Of a stretch of 64,000 nt of DNA, positions 35,900-48,167 are shown piece by piece. The first letter of the stretch is position 1. Every line of letters starts with the position of its first letter. Both the position numbers and the translations under genes were made by a program. The DNA comes from Wolfiporia cocos (taxonomy: Eukaryota; Basidiomycota; Agaricomycetes; Polyporales; Phaeolaceae). Under the pieces are notes generated by a model that was given only the letters and a program-made list of their open reading frames with translations, ran no database searches and was not told the origin of the DNA. The DNA is taken from the NCBI GenBank assembly GCA_029448655.1, contig JACCLO010000007.1:1426001-1490000 (forward strand), in the 5' to 3' direction.

Positions 35900-37249
35900 C
35901 TAGTTAGGGGACAGGAAGACCCACCCCAACTCTCTCACGTCCTCCGCATTCTCCCCGAAGAACCAGTCCGTTTCATACAGCCAATGCGTGGATCCGACGA
36001 TGCAGTCCCTCAGGCCCTGCGCGTACCGACGAACGTCCGCATCCGCATGCCCAAACGACTGCGCGAGAAGGGATGCCTCGTTTGCGAAGAAGTTTGCGAT
36101 GGTCTCCTTAACGAGTCTCCCTGCGGCAGTCACTGCGCCTTGCGCGGTCAAGCGCCGTTGTGCCATGAGCACGACAACGAGGTTGTGCCTATCGCTGTGT
36201 TGCCGCACATAGGAGGCGATGTCCTGTAGATAATTCCACGTTAGAGGTGTCAGAGAGACTATGGAAGAAAACTCACCGTGGACCATGAGATAATATTGCA
36301 TACATCCGTTCTGAGCTGTTGGAGCATGGGTGCGGCATAGATTCTATCGGGTATCCGTAGGCCGGCCGAATACTCGATGAGATCGAGGAGGATTTTGACA
36401 CCGGAAGAGTCCCGCCGCAGTGCAACGTACGACTCAAGATCTGGAATTACGAGCTGCTCGTTGTCCGTGGCCGAAAGCGCCCGTGCGCCACGGAAGGCCT
36501 GATAGTGACGTTGAAAGCGTTGCTGCCAAATAGCAGACGTTGACCGGGTCAAGCAAGCCCATAATCTACAAGGAGAAAGATTCGTTGTCAGCAGCCGATC
36601 AAAAACTGGGGAAATGGTCTATAAGCATTTAGATTTGGAACTGGGATTGGTTTCGACGCAGACAGTCGATGCCACAAATAGTAACTATGGAAATCATTGC
36701 CTTCGTGTGTACATGTCTGGATCTCTCTTCTATTAGTAGTCTGAATCTCTCCATCGCCAGATGGTCTGCAATATGCGCAATAGGCGGCATGCCACATTGC
36801 CCCAGCGCCGGTGTTCTGATACACCGCGTATTTCAGGAAAGTCATACTACACAGTATCATGAAATATGCCATAGCGGCCGCCATCACTTAATCAGTCCGT
36901 AAAGGTGGATTTTTAACAGAAGCCACGAGGAGAAGCAGACTCACTGATCAAACGCTGAGTCAGCGGCTGTATTGTTTCGTATGGGCGATGCGTGTACGAA
37001 GTGGCCCAGTACAACCAACAGGTAAGTGATGTTTTGCAATTGTGTCCTATCGCAGGTCGGGTAGCTGAGCGAGGCAAACAAGCCTAGTTGCAGTCCAGGC
37101 AGGGCTCGCAGCTCATCCTCCCCCAAGAATCGGTTCTTCTGCACCCATTTGGCACAATCATCCGTGACAGCGCGGCAGTGGCGGTTCGTCCGCAACTCCA
37201 GGCTCTGGCAGAACGAGACGAGGAGAGGGAGCTGTATCCTCATAGACAT
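35900..37249 (-). CDS. Terpene-synthase-like protein lacking catalytic motifs
   Basis: This is a class I terpene (sesquiterpene) synthase fold of the basidiomycete type. Exons 36945-37249, 36713-36815, 36277-36618 and 35900-36223 join in phase to 357 aa, the normal length for the family. Family features include LELRTNRHCRAVT, LESYVALRRDSSG (the diphosphate-sensing Arg is kept), CNIISWS, HNLVVVLM and the C-terminal GSTHWLYETDWFFG. The metal- and diphosphate-binding sites are not conserved. The Asp-rich motif expected near residues 81-85 reads LGHFV. The NSE triad reads Thr250, Ser254 and Gln258. The C-terminal Arg-Tyr pair reads Trp337-Phe338. No internal stop or frameshift occurs. It is unlikely to be a metal-dependent cyclase; it could be a pseudoenzyme or early pseudogene. 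Upstream exons cannot be excluded. Confidence 0.75.
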
Positions 37250-38164
37250 CGCACGTCAGACTGGGCGACTCTGGTTGGTGAGGAGCTGGGAGAAGGTGGT
37301 ACCCAGGGCTATTGTTCGGCGGTGGATAGCCAGAGGATGACAATAAGATCACGGTGATTGACTTTGGAGGAGTCGAGACCCGGTCTATTTTATGCGAGCG
37401 GCAGCAGAGCAATACTGCTTCAGCCACCATCTATCTGAGGAATGATACAGCATCCGCAATATCTAACAATCCAACAGCAATTGAAGGCAGTTGGCCACAA
37501 GGCGGAGCGTCACAGATGCAAAACCACGCGAGTTTCCTTGTTGGGCGGTAATGCTTCCGCTCGATCCCACGCAAGACTCGCGGGTCTTGAAACGTTTGCG
37601 GTACACATGGCCATCATGTCGCTTCACGCAGGGACCCATCGATCTCAGAATAAGCTGTTTGATGGGCCTCATACGCCCAACGGCCCAGGATGAGCGAACC
37701 ATGCGAGATCATAATTATCAGTGACATTCAATTGCCTTCCCCAAAAAACTGGCCTCAAAAACGCAATGTTCCTGGCCTCAAAAACGCTATTTCGGACAAG
37801 TGTCACGATGTCACAGTATGTCACATTAAGTCACAGAGCAGAGCTCGCAAGCCCGGGCAGTGGTGTCCCGCCCAGTCGCAATCATTGAACAATGCTTTAA
37901 CGTGGCGTAAGTACAGCAGAGGTAGCCTACATTGTTACAGGCGTTCCGGAATATAATGACACTTGTCAGTTTTCTTCGCGCGTCATTTCGACGCGTCAAT
38001 GTTCCGAGCCAATATTCCGAGCCAGTAATCGCCCATAAGCGCCTGTCTCTCACTCCTTCATCCCAAGCGCTTCCTAAGTTGCGAGCTTACGCTAGCGGGC
38101 GAGGGGTGTTATGATCTGTGAGACACGTGGAACTCGTTGCTATTACTAGTAGAACGTGGTTTGG

Positions 38165-38366
38165 GGGGAGAGGAGAGGGTCCCGGCGCGACACGTGGCTG
38201 CTGAGTGTCCGCGCTGCGCGCGAGTTCCGGTTCTGGCGTCGAGGGCGCGAGGTTGAGTCATCCCGAAACGCGCACAGTGCGTTTGGGATGCGAAATCGAA
38301 AACTCGCGAGCCGGAACTCGGAACGTGGCGACGTAAGAGGGACCCGCTCTCTCGTGCGTCAAGAAG
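38165..38366. repeat. Imperfect inverted repeat (foldback, MITE-like)
   Basis: About 200 bp can fold back on itself through several arms in the same order. GAGAGGGTCCC near 38170 mirrors GGGACCCGCTCTC near 38340. CGAGTTCCGG (38221-38230) mirrors CCGGAACTCG (38311-38320). CATCCCGAAACGC near 38258 mirrors GCGTTTGGGATG near 38279. I found no clear target duplication, so whether it is a mobile element is open. Confidence 0.5.
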
Positions 38367-39194
38367 TGGGGTAGATGGCCGAAACGCGTGGCACGACTAC
38401 ACCACCGCCCGACACAAAGGAGTGGGTGGGAGGGTGAAATTGTAGGCTACGAGCTTACGGCGAGACTGTAGTCTCTGAACTTGCTGCGAGTCGGGAGAGA
38501 AGGGCGCGAGATGGACAACTCGCGTTGACGCGCCCTTCCTCTTTGGCTCGCTTAGTAAGCACTAATTCTACTTAGCGCTCGTGCCTCGCACTAGGTGCGA
38601 ACTGCATACTTTTTCCTGACATCAAGATGCCCCTACCCTCTACAGACGGATACAATATATTTCCTGATAGAATACCTCCCCCCCCACTCCACAAAATTCC
38701 GATGAAGAAATCGACGAAAATGAGTTTGATGGACTAGAATATAGCAGTGACTATGATACACGCATTTTGTGAATAGAATCCATCACAGCTCGAGTAATTA
38801 TGCGAGTTGGTCCTTAAAACAGTGATGGAAGGTTGACAACCTGGCCGAAGTCACGGAAGATTTTCGCCAGAGGTAAAGAAGACTGCTAGTCTGAGACTGC
38901 CAAAATCTTGCAAATGTCGTCCTGGTTCCAGCCACTATTACACAACCGTAGGGCACAGGATTTCATGTCTTCACTACGTATACCCTTCCCATTTTCCATG
39001 ACACAGAGTGTGATAGTGCATAGAATCTAGGCAATTGCAGTGTAGTACAGGTTCGGGCTTTCAGTGGGCGCTTACTGGCTCGGAACATTAGCTCGGTTTC
39101 CGTCGAAACGACGTGTGCAAAAAGACTGACAAATCCGGAACGACTGTAAGTACCAAGTCATACAATGTCTTGCAGCAGCCATTACCGGAGCCAT

Positions 39195-39300
39195 CAAATA
39201 CGCTAAGCCGGACAGACCTTCTGGTTTTCGGCACCCCAAATACGCTAAAACGGACAGACAGGAGACCAATTTGAGGTCCTCAAATACGCTAAATCCCTTG
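39195..39300. repeat. Three-copy 42-44 bp tandem repeat
   Basis: CAAATACGCTAA recurs at 39195, 39237 and 39281. The first two copies are also followed by CGGACAGAC. No coding or regulatory meaning is evident. Confidence 0.5.
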
Positions 39301-39462
39301 GGGCAGTTGCCCGGGGCCTGGTAGATCATGCCCATTGTGATTATTCAAGCGCAGAGACATTTGTGGTTTTGTTGTGAGAATTAACCGTGACATATTGTAA
39401 CATCACCCCTTGGAACCAATGTTCCACGGCCGGGCAGTATGTCAATGGCCCAGTGCATTGGA

Positions 39463-42400
39463 TTACGCACTCTTAAAACGTCCGCCCGCCTCGCGCTCAG
39501 TCTTGTCCTTGTTGTCCTTCTTTCCGAACAATCTGTCGACTTGGCTGGTGATCCTCGCCACTCCGATGCCTACTCCGAGCAGGACCGCCAAATCCACCGC
39601 GACCAGGCCGGCCGCAGCGCTCATCAACCGGGGCGCGAACACCTTCCATACCATCAGATGCCGCCGGAGCCACGCCGCGCTGCCCGCGCTCCCGAGAAGC
39701 AGCGCCGCATAGTACAGCATCACCCCGAGCCCCGCGCGCACCGCGCCTCCGCTCACACGCACGTTCGCCGCGGGCTGTGGAACCGGCCCGACGTTCCACA
39801 GCGCGAGCAGCGGCACCGCGAGCGCACCGACGAACTGCGGGCCGAACGTGTTGAGCACGACGAGCAGCGGCGAGAGCGGGTACGAGAGCGTCGACGTGAG
39901 CATGAACGCCGTCTTCCACTGGATCGACGGGATGGTCGATTGGTGCCCAGTCCCATGGAACGTGTGCAACGCGAGCAGCGCGAGCGGTATGATCTCCGCG
40001 AACGTCACCGCATCGCTGGGGCGTGCGTCGATCTCGAGCGCCGCTGACGGCGTCGTGGAGGCGAAAGCCGCCTCGAGCGCGCGGACGTCGCGCACGCTGT
40101 CAACTATCTCGATGTAGGCAAGCGTCGCGATAGTTCCAAGCGCCAGTACGATCTGTCCAGAGAGTTGCGTCGCAGTATACAGCAGCCCCAAGAAGTTGCA
40201 CCACATGATGAGGTACGACGCCCCAAACGTGTTTGCGAATCCCATAACGGTCACTTGTTTCCTGGGTTCTTCCTCGTCTTCAGACATCTTCGGTCTGGTC
40301 GTCTCGCTGACCTGCAGGCATAGGGGGACCTGCCACCACACTGCGAAACCAATGAATATGGTGGCGCCCATCGCAAAGCGCGCCAGTAACGTCCGTCCCA
40401 GGCGCAGGATCCACTCAAAGTCGGGACCGAACACCTCCGCAGAGTCGAGCCACTCCATGATCCAGAATGCGGTTCCTTGGAGTAACACCGCTGGGAGGAG
40501 CCACGAGAGTACGATGATGGCAACACCGTTATCTGACTTGGAGACCCGAAGAAACCGGCCCATGGCGTACGGCAGTGCGAGTGCGGCGGGGACGGAAAGA
40601 AGGAGGACGAGCGGCGGCGGCGCGGGGAGCGAGGCGGACGCGAAGAATGTGACATGGCAGTACGGGTGCTGCTCCTCCCTGCAGACCGTGCTCACCGCCA
40701 TAAGCCGCACACAGACCGCGAAGAGTGCTGAAAACCCAAGGATGCGGTATCGAAGGCGCGACGTGGGCGCAGAAAATCCAACGATCGCAAAAGGCACGAT
40801 AGACGACATGAGTATGAACGTGATCACGCGATCTTCCCAGATCGTGAACGAGTTTGACGCGAATGCGAGTGCATGCAAGATGAGCGGGATAGGAACCGAG
40901 GAAAGACTGAAGGCCGACAGCGACCGTCGTGATCTCACGATAATAGCGAGAGCGGAGACCAAGGGGGCACCGAATAGTACGCAGTCCAGCGCAGACGCTC
41001 CCTTGACGTACATACGAAGAGGGAAATACACCGCCAAACCCGAGACGGCGCCCGCCGCCATTCCCTGCACGCAGAGCAACTGCGTTTTGCCTGCCCAGTC
41101 CACCCAGTCCTCCTGCAGTTCCCCGAACTTTGCATACAACACGGAGCCCGCGGCCGTACCAACGACGAGGAGCACGAGCCCGAGTCCGATGAGCGACACG
41201 TTGAACTGAGCCCACAGTAAGCGGCACGCGGTGAGCGCGGACCGTGTGTACGCTTCCATTGACAGCCACTTGGCTTCGTCGCCCGTGGCCGTACCGGCGT
41301 CGGCCCACTGCGCCTGCAGCGCGGCCCATGCATCCTCGAGTTCCCCGCCAGACGCGCTCGCGCGGTAGGTGTCGAGATATTTTTTGATCTGGAGCGCGTT
41401 CAGCTCCAGGGCGCGCCCGTACGCTGCTCCGAACAGCTCAGGAATCACCGTGCCGAGATTATTGTACGGGATGGGCAGCCCAAGTAACAGCGAGAGAGAC
41501 GGCACGAGGTCGATTTGCTGCACATACCGGTGACGCACGCTTGCGCCGGGGAACGTCCGCGTGGGGAGCAGAGACGAGGGAAGTGGAGCCATGCCGGAGT
41601 GGAAAGGCGTCTTGCTGTACACCCACAGCGCTGCAGAGGTCTCGAGTATGCCGTCTCCGCCGTGATCGCCGCGCCTGTCCATCCCATGGTCGCCGAGCAC
41701 GATGAGGAGCGTGTCTTCCTCGAGGAGCGCGACGACCTGCCGCAGCACGTCGTCCATTTGCGACAGCTTCGCGCGCATCGTCGGATGGTCAGGGCCGACG
41801 CGGTGTCCGACGTGGTCGACCCCCAGGAAGTGCCCGATGATGACGTCCCATGAGGACGACTGATTAGCGAGCAGCGGAAAGAGGTGTCGGATGACACCTT
41901 CGTCCACGGTGTGCAGATCCTCTACATTGAACGAATCGTACGGGAAGCAGAGATCCGCGTCGAACATGTCGGTGAACACCGTCGTCCACGTGTCGTCACC
42001 CATGAATGCCACCTAGCGCTGTGCCGTTGTAAAGAGATGTGAGAGGGTACGATGCAAGGGCGACGCACCCTCTTGCCTGCATTTCGAAGCTGGCCGATCA
42101 GAGAGTCCTCCACCACGGATGCGCCGCCAAAATTCGAGCCCATGTCAACGAAGGTAGGCAGAGAGCCTGTCGTGATGCCCTTGATCCGCTGCAGCGTAGT
42201 CGTAGGAGGATCAGCGAACGAGTCGAACAGCAGAGACTTTGACGGCTCGGCCGCGGCCAACTCGCGCGGGAGCGTCAGCACATTGTGGTGAAATAGCGAG
42301 TGCGGACTAGGAGGATGTTGGCTGAGGAAATCAAACCGTAGCGCATCTACGACGAGGACGATGGCTCTCTGGTGCGTTGGCCGCACAGTACATGAGCCGT

Positions 42401-42524
42401 CCGCACACGACGTGGTCTCCGAGAGCGACAGACGGGTGAGCAGGAACCCGCGAGTGTACAGGTATATTGCGCTCAGGTGCACGAAGAATACCCAAGCAAG
42501 AAGAGAGAGCCCCTTTGTAGACAT
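39463..42524 (-). CDS. GPI13: GPI ethanolamine phosphate transferase 3
   Basis: An ER membrane enzyme that adds phosphoethanolamine to the third mannose of the GPI anchor precursor (Gpi13/PIG-O). Two exons, 42069-42524 and 39463-42012, give 1001 aa. The N-terminus has one hydrophobic anchor. The alkaline-phosphatase-like luminal domain follows, with VLVVDALRFDF (first metal Asp), TTTLQRIKGITTGSLPTF (Thr nucleophile region), GHFLGVDHVGHRVGPDHP and LGDHGMDRRGDHGG (metal Asp/His). The second half is a long series of hydrophobic segments, as in the family. Length agrees with yeast Gpi13 (about 1000 aa). The single 56-bp intron lies just before VAFMGDDTW. Confidence 0.93.
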
Positions 42525-43023
42525 CTAGTTCTGAAGAATAATGAGCAGTCCTGCCGGGTTTCTATATGAGAGGTTGTAAAGGCGATGACGTGGGTCGACC
42601 GGCGAACAGTACTAGTCGAGTGAAGCGGTATGACCGGTAGCCCTAGCGTAGAGTCAAGCAGAAGGCCTCTGGATGGAAATTCAACAGAACATCGCTGGTA
42701 TTGTCGAAGCTTGAGTCGAAGAGGTCCTCCTGGATCGTCCAAGTTCAAGTCCGCAAAAGTGTGATAGACGCCCATGATATTCCAAGGACATACATCGCCA
42801 CTATAAATTATGCAGAGAAACTATGTAGTATATGTATATGTACAGTAATCCAAAGCAAGAGTTTCCTCAAAGACGTACATCCGTGAATTTAAAAAAAAAA
42901 GCAACCTAACCACCGTAGAACAAAACGTCAGATGCCTGACTGAGTTGGGAGAATTGGGATGAGTACAGATGCGACGATAATGGGACCAGACAATGCAACG
43001 AAACACATGACGAAGCTGATACC
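42525..43023. other. Intergenic region
   Basis: 500 bp between the start of GPI13 and the end of the next gene on the same strand. It must hold the GPI13 promoter. An A-run at 42891-42900 is the only notable sequence. Confidence 0.4.
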
Positions 43024-46000
43024 TCATTCCTGATTTTTGAGGTCGACGTACGTGGCGTGCCAGTTCGGAGGGGGCTGGGGCGCGCCAGGCATGTACAGCG
43101 TCGGCGACGGCGGGATAGCGTAATGGTCGCCGCAGGTCTTGCGGATGAAATCGCTCAACAGCTTGCTATACCGGTCTATCGACGTTCGTGTCAGGACAGT
43201 TTTGAGTAAAGGAAGACGGGCAACATACATGCGAGGGGAATGCGTTCGCCGACTTGTGCGAGAACCGTCCTGGGAATAGGAACCGTTAGACTGAGTGAGA
43301 TCCATGATATCAAACACAGAATACTCGCCGAAGGAACTCCACTTCTACCACCAGATCGTTCCGGATCTCTTCTGCGTCCCGGTCAATGGCTGCACGAAGG
43401 AAGCGCACAAGCACCCGGGCTGCCATGAACCAGGAAAGCTGCGCAGGACACAGACGATTTGAGCGTTGTATCACTAGGCAATTTGAGGAGTGCGACTTAC
43501 CACGCCAAACTGACCGAGCAGTGACAGGTTGTAGCTCGTCGCACATACGTCATATATCAGGTTGAGGATGCCCCTTGAAGCAGTGAGTATCCTGAGCGAG
43601 GACGGACAAACATCCGAGCCGACGTGCGCATGGGTCTCATGCAGAAGGATGGTCGCGCTAGACAGCACACCTGTGGTAAGCAACTCGTTCAGCTCATCGA
43701 CTCAGCGAGCCACGCACAGCAACGGCGCCGTGGACGCAGAGAACAGGTGCGGCGTCACCACGCCATTCTGCACGGGGTGCCGTAGGTGCGGCGGGAAGGA
43801 CTCGCGGAACTGCTCGATCAGCTGGTTCAGCGACACGAACGCAGGCGTCTCGCGGATGTCCTTGGGCACCATCTGGCCCGCGCCGTCGCTCCCGCTGCGG
43901 AACGTGACCGTGCTCGGGTCGCCCGAGTAGAACTTGGTACGAAAGCGCGAGTTGAAGCTCTTCACGCGCGACAGCAGCAGACACGACTTGATGTAGAGCA
44001 CGAACGCGTCCGTGATGCCTGGCGGGTGGTTCGTGAGGACGTCCCAGTCGTGTGACCACTGTCGCAATGTGTGGTCGACATACACCTACGAAAGGGTTGG
44101 ATTATCGTATGCTGAATTACGGATGACATACCCCCTGCTCGTATTGCTCGCTGGGAAGGGGCATCAGCTGCGATACATCTTGATCATCTAGCAGCAGTGC
44201 CCAGCCATATCCGCACCCCGCGGTGCGCTCTGTCGAGTATACTGCAGAGAGTTGAATGTTACGCTGATAGCCTGCACAGAAGCGACATACCGATCCAGAA
44301 CACATTACGCCTGAGTTCCTCTTCAATCACAGACTTGGCGGGCGGTATAATTGATGGCGGGCGGAGGCTGTCTGCGATTGCAACGAACGGCGCGGCAAGG
44401 TTGAGCCCAAGAGGCATGCAACACCGCAACGACCGAGAGGTAGACATATAACTCTGCGAAACGCTTAGCAACTGCATACACTGGGCAATCAAAGACATAC
44501 CTCGGCCCATCTGCACACAAGGCAATCAGCATCCCACATACGTCACAGCAACTTGCCACTCACTTTGCAGATGCCCAGTAATAATGATTGAGCATAAGCT
44601 CAGCTGCAACGACCAGTGAGAAATGACCGAGCTATCGCTGAAGTATCCCATACCTTGTAGGCTCTGAAACAACTCCTCTCCCAGCTCGATCATAGTGTCA
44701 ATCTCACGGCGCGCATGCCTCGCCTGCATCTCCGCGAACGACTCCGGGCGAGACTCACGCATCCTATTCCTCGTGTCGAACGGGTCATCTGCATCGGTTG
44801 TGAGCATCACACGCCGCGTAAGGCTTCTCAACTAACCAGGCGGGTCTGGCGATGTCATCGGCTGCGGAGTTGGGGAGACAGCGGCTGTATACAAACTGCC
44901 AACCGCACACATAGCGTGAAGGACGGCAGTCGCCGGGAACTTCGGGTGGGTCGGCGGTAGCGCGAGGGAGGTCATGAAGGTCGAGCGGTGGAACAAGCGG
45001 TTAGCGTCCGGATTGAACGAGAAGTAAGCGTCTACACTACATACAACGCTGAGTACTGGTAAGACAGCAGACGCTGGTTAGACTCACAGGTGTCGCAGCA
45101 AGTCGGGAATCGGCAGATTTCGTGGCCAGGCAAGAGAGATGATGTCGAGGACAGGGTCAGACTGCAGGGGAATGTCCGAGATGGAGCTCATCTGGATGCC
45201 TCCGCCCTGGGGGTCCGAGAACGCATCGCCATGGAAGCCATCCAGAGCAGATGTGTCTGCGAGGATCGCCGCGTCGGCCAAGCTGTCCAGGGCATTGATA
45301 GGTGAAAGGTTGAAATCCGCATCCAGCGTCGACGACAACAGACTTTCTGGCTGTGTTTGATTCGTCTGGCTCGGATTCGAGATGCCACCGTCTGGTCTTA
45401 ATGGTGACGGGCTAGCGCTGTTGGGCCTGGAGTCGCTCGAGGACAACGGCGCAGTGGCCCTCGCCTTCTCAGAAAGCAAGCTTTCCAGTTCACCTGCATT
45501 ACGTGCGTTAGCATCGCCACGGCAACGCTACTGGGATGCACGCCACTGATTCTGCTCTCGAGCCTCTCTATACGACTCTTGGGCGGGTCACGTTGTTCGA
45601 GTACGGGTATTTCAGGCACTGTTTGTATTCGCTGAGATTCGCATCCGGCGTGGGTGTCGCGGGAGCACTCACCGACGTCATACGTGCAGTCGGGATGTGG
45701 CGGCATTTGCGAGCCCGCCGGCGCATGCGCGAGTGCGTACGCATGTGAGCGCACGCAGGTCGTACATGGCCTCTTAGCGTCGCTGTAGTATACAGAGTCG
45801 GCCTCGGTTATTTGGCGGACCGACCGCTATACGCACCATTTCTGAAATAACATATGAAGCGACGATCAGACGGTACGGAACGGCGGCAAACGAGGCACAA
45901 ACTGACCAGCTTGCGTCTACGGCACTGATGGCATGCCTATCGGAATCTCATGAGTACGGCGTCCAGGAGATGTACCCGAGTCGTTCGGCGCACCTGGTTC

Positions 46001-46083
46001 CTTCTTAAGGCATTGGCATTACGAGCCGAGCTACTGCTACCATCGTGGACATGCGTGAATACTGACGAGGCTGCCTTCGGCAT
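43024..46083 (-). CDS. Zn2Cys6 fungal-specific transcription factor with micro-exons
   Basis: A nuclear regulator with an N-terminal zinc cluster and the fungal-specific middle domain. I reconstruct 17 exons from ATG at 46083 to TGA at 43024. The zinc cluster is assembled from four exons (45994-46083, 45907-45936, the 5-nt 45837-45841 and 45673-45782), giving ACHQCRRRKLKCDAKRPC and then TTC and a later Cys. A dimerisation-like helix (KSRIERLESRI) follows. The middle domain is recognisable through DPDANRLFHRSTFM, EEELRRNVFWI, GCGYGWALLLDDQDVSQL and GERIPLA. A 10-nt exon lies at 44501-44510. The 43253-43317 intron border is the least certain. The coding core closely resembles agaricomycete regulators starting NQACHQCRRRKLKCD. 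Target genes are unknown. Confidence 0.85.
44501..44510 (-). other. 10-nt micro-exon
   Basis: Ten bases (ATGGGCCGAG on minus) lie between CAG and GTATGT borders and supply K-W-A-E in phase between WASA and SYMSTSRSLRCCMPLGLN. Omitting it would shift the frame by one base. Confidence 0.65.
45837..45841 (-). other. 5-nt micro-exon inside the zinc cluster
   Basis: The five bases AAATG lie between a 65-bp intron (donor GTCAGT, acceptor TTTCAG) and a 54-bp intron (donor GTGCGT, acceptor CTACAG). With it the reading is RRRKL-KC-DAKRPC, restoring the Lys and third Cys of the zinc cluster. Without it the next exon reads into TAA at its third codon. Phase, splice signals and family pattern all agree. 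Confidence 0.8.
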
Positions 46084-46487
46084 AACTGAGGATTATCGAA
46101 GGCACTATCCCTGGGCGATGTCTACACGTAGGACAAGGGTGAATGCACTGTTCAGACCGTCTTTCGCCTTCCCGAGAGATACCCGATCCTGGCCCGAGCT
46201 CTATTAGGAGAAAGGCACGTGTGTGGCTGTGTGGGCGCTGGCAAGAACAAGAACGCCCGCTGCCCTTGGTGGTCAGTTCAAGGTTTGTTTCATGTTTTGT
46301 CAAACATGCAAGAGATATGGAGAAAAACACTCGACATCGCTCAAAGGAGACAACACTCACCAGAATCATGACATGCTTCGAGCAAGTTCGGCGTATGATC
46401 CTCTTGATTTCAGGAGAATGAGTTGACTAATAATTTGTACATCCATCCGCTCTAACGTACAGAAGCGCCAGTCCCAAGGTAACACTC

Positions 46488-47188
46488 TCAAATCGAGACA
46501 TCATTCCATGCTTCCTCATCTTCATCCACTTTGCGATCCTTAGCCTCCTGCTGTTTATTCTTCACATCAGCTGCGCCCGCCCGGCCCGCCGCGCTGCTGA
46601 CGGTGGTGGGCATGCGGCGTGCTGCGCGTGCGAGAGTCTCCATGCTGGACGCGCTGCTGGAGGTCACTAAGTGTGCGGCGCTTGGCATCGGAACGTCCGC
46701 AACAGCCTCTAGATCTATGCCCTCCTTGAGCAGCCCGTGATGGACGAGGACCTGCTCGAAGCGCGTCTGGAGCTTCTGGAACGGCGACCCTGCGTCTTGG
46801 ACACCCTCCGGCAGACTGATCTCCACATATCTTGCAGCAAGTCATGATGAGCGACTCCACTGTGAGATTCGCGCGGGACTTACCCGCCTTTCTCTCCTCC
46901 AATTTCCGGTGTGAAGACATAGGTCCTCAGATCATTGTCGAGCGTGCCGAACACGGTGGACTTGAACAGCGGGAATGCGGCCTTGCCAACCGTCAGAGTA
47001 AGGAGCGGCGTATGCTCTGATTGTTCGGAAGAGGGATGAGACGGAGCATGCAACCTCGAGGACTCTGTGAGCACGAGGGTCAAGTCCCCCTTGCCGAGCT
47101 GAGCGGTCGATTGTCCGAGAACGTGTAAGGCGGTTGTGTCTGGTATGGACACCAAGATCTCTGGCAGTGTTTCGGTTTCCACGGACAT
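46488..47188 (-). CDS. Uncharacterised 215-aa protein
   Basis: Two exons (46884-47188 and 46488-46830) joined across a 53-bp intron (GTAAGT to AAG) give 215 aa. I do not recognise a family with confidence. The N-terminal two thirds is beta-rich (TLTVGKAAFPLFKSTVFG, RTYVFTPEIGGEKGGYVEIS, LPEGV). A helical segment (FQKLQTRFEQVLVHHGLL) follows, then an Ala/Ser-rich low-complexity part and an acidic tail. The pattern of a compact beta domain followed by FEQVLVxHGLL resembles fungal proteins of unknown function. No membrane segment or signal peptide. Confidence 0.6.
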
Positions 47189-48167
47189 TGATGTGATTGT
47201 CTAACGTTGAAGTGAATAGATTAAAGGTTTGAACAAGTGATCAAGCGGCAATGAGGGTGGTGGGAGCGGACAAAACGAGTGTATGTTGAAGGCCCCACCC
47301 TGTCACTTCGATCGACGTCAACCCTACTGTGGGGTGATAGGGCCACCTAACCCTAACCTATGGGTCTGTATTCGGTGACACGATTGCGGTGACACGAAGG
47401 TACGAAACTGTGGCTCAAGGAGCCCGAATTGTCTTTTGGACGGAGCAAAGATGTAACGATAACGTAACGTAACTGAATTGATACGACAAGTTCCGCGGAA
47501 CCGTAGTGGCGTCGGAGCTTACCCGATGCATATAGAGCCCGTGAGTTCTGCCTGAAACGACGCACATTGCGAACTACCGGCTCGTGTGTTTTTTGAGTGT
47601 CATATAAGAATATGTACTGCAGCTAGTTCGAAACTTAATGACACGGTACGTCATTTTGGAAGCGTCATTGAGAATAGGATCCTCAGGCTCCGCTTGGGCC
47701 TAAGTGTTGGTGTTGTTGGCAGAAGTCTGCCAGCCAGGCATCTCTGCCGGGTGGCAGAACATGGCACAAACATACTCGAAATGTGTACATATACTTGTGC
47801 AACCCCGAATTATTATTGTTCCCACCGACTCAAGCTGGCTGGAGAGCGTGATCGTCGTTTAACTTCTCGAAGCTCCAAAGGCAACTATTGAAGGTCGCGA
47901 CAACTGCCTACCATCCCACATTGTCGACCCAAAGCGATGCCCGAACGCTCCACCCGAAGCGCGTCGAGCTGTGCGTGTTTGTCTTGTGAAGAAGGATCAT
48001 ATTACAGAGTTGGATCCGATCCTAATGCCTATCTCTCCTGCCGAGCTCTCAGCTCCTCCTATATCACAGGTAATGCCGCAGCGGCGTATGAGGAGATTCA
48101 ATTTGTGGGCACCTCCGAAGGAGATGCCATGCGATATTATCCAGAACATCTGTGATATGTGCAACGC
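47189..48167. other. Intergenic region
   Basis: 980 bp between the start of the 215-aa gene and the end of the F-box gene. Plus-strand frames here are short and overlapping, with no domain support. Confidence 0.4.

Larger units (their letters stand above)
37250..39462. other. Gene-free interval with repeats
   Basis: 2.2 kb without a supported gene. It contains a repeated TGGCCTCAAAAACGC (about 37749 and 37779), the inverted repeat listed at 38165-38366, and the short tandem listed at 39195-39300. Confidence 0.5.

Noticed and set aside
36588..36887. A separate 99-codon minus-strand protein
   Set aside because: It runs through an intron of the terpene-synthase-like gene in the wrong frame; the in-phase exon 36713-36815 explains the coding signal.
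40196..41209. A 337-codon plus-strand gene
   Set aside because: Antisense to the membrane half of GPI13, which has clear family motifs on the other strand.
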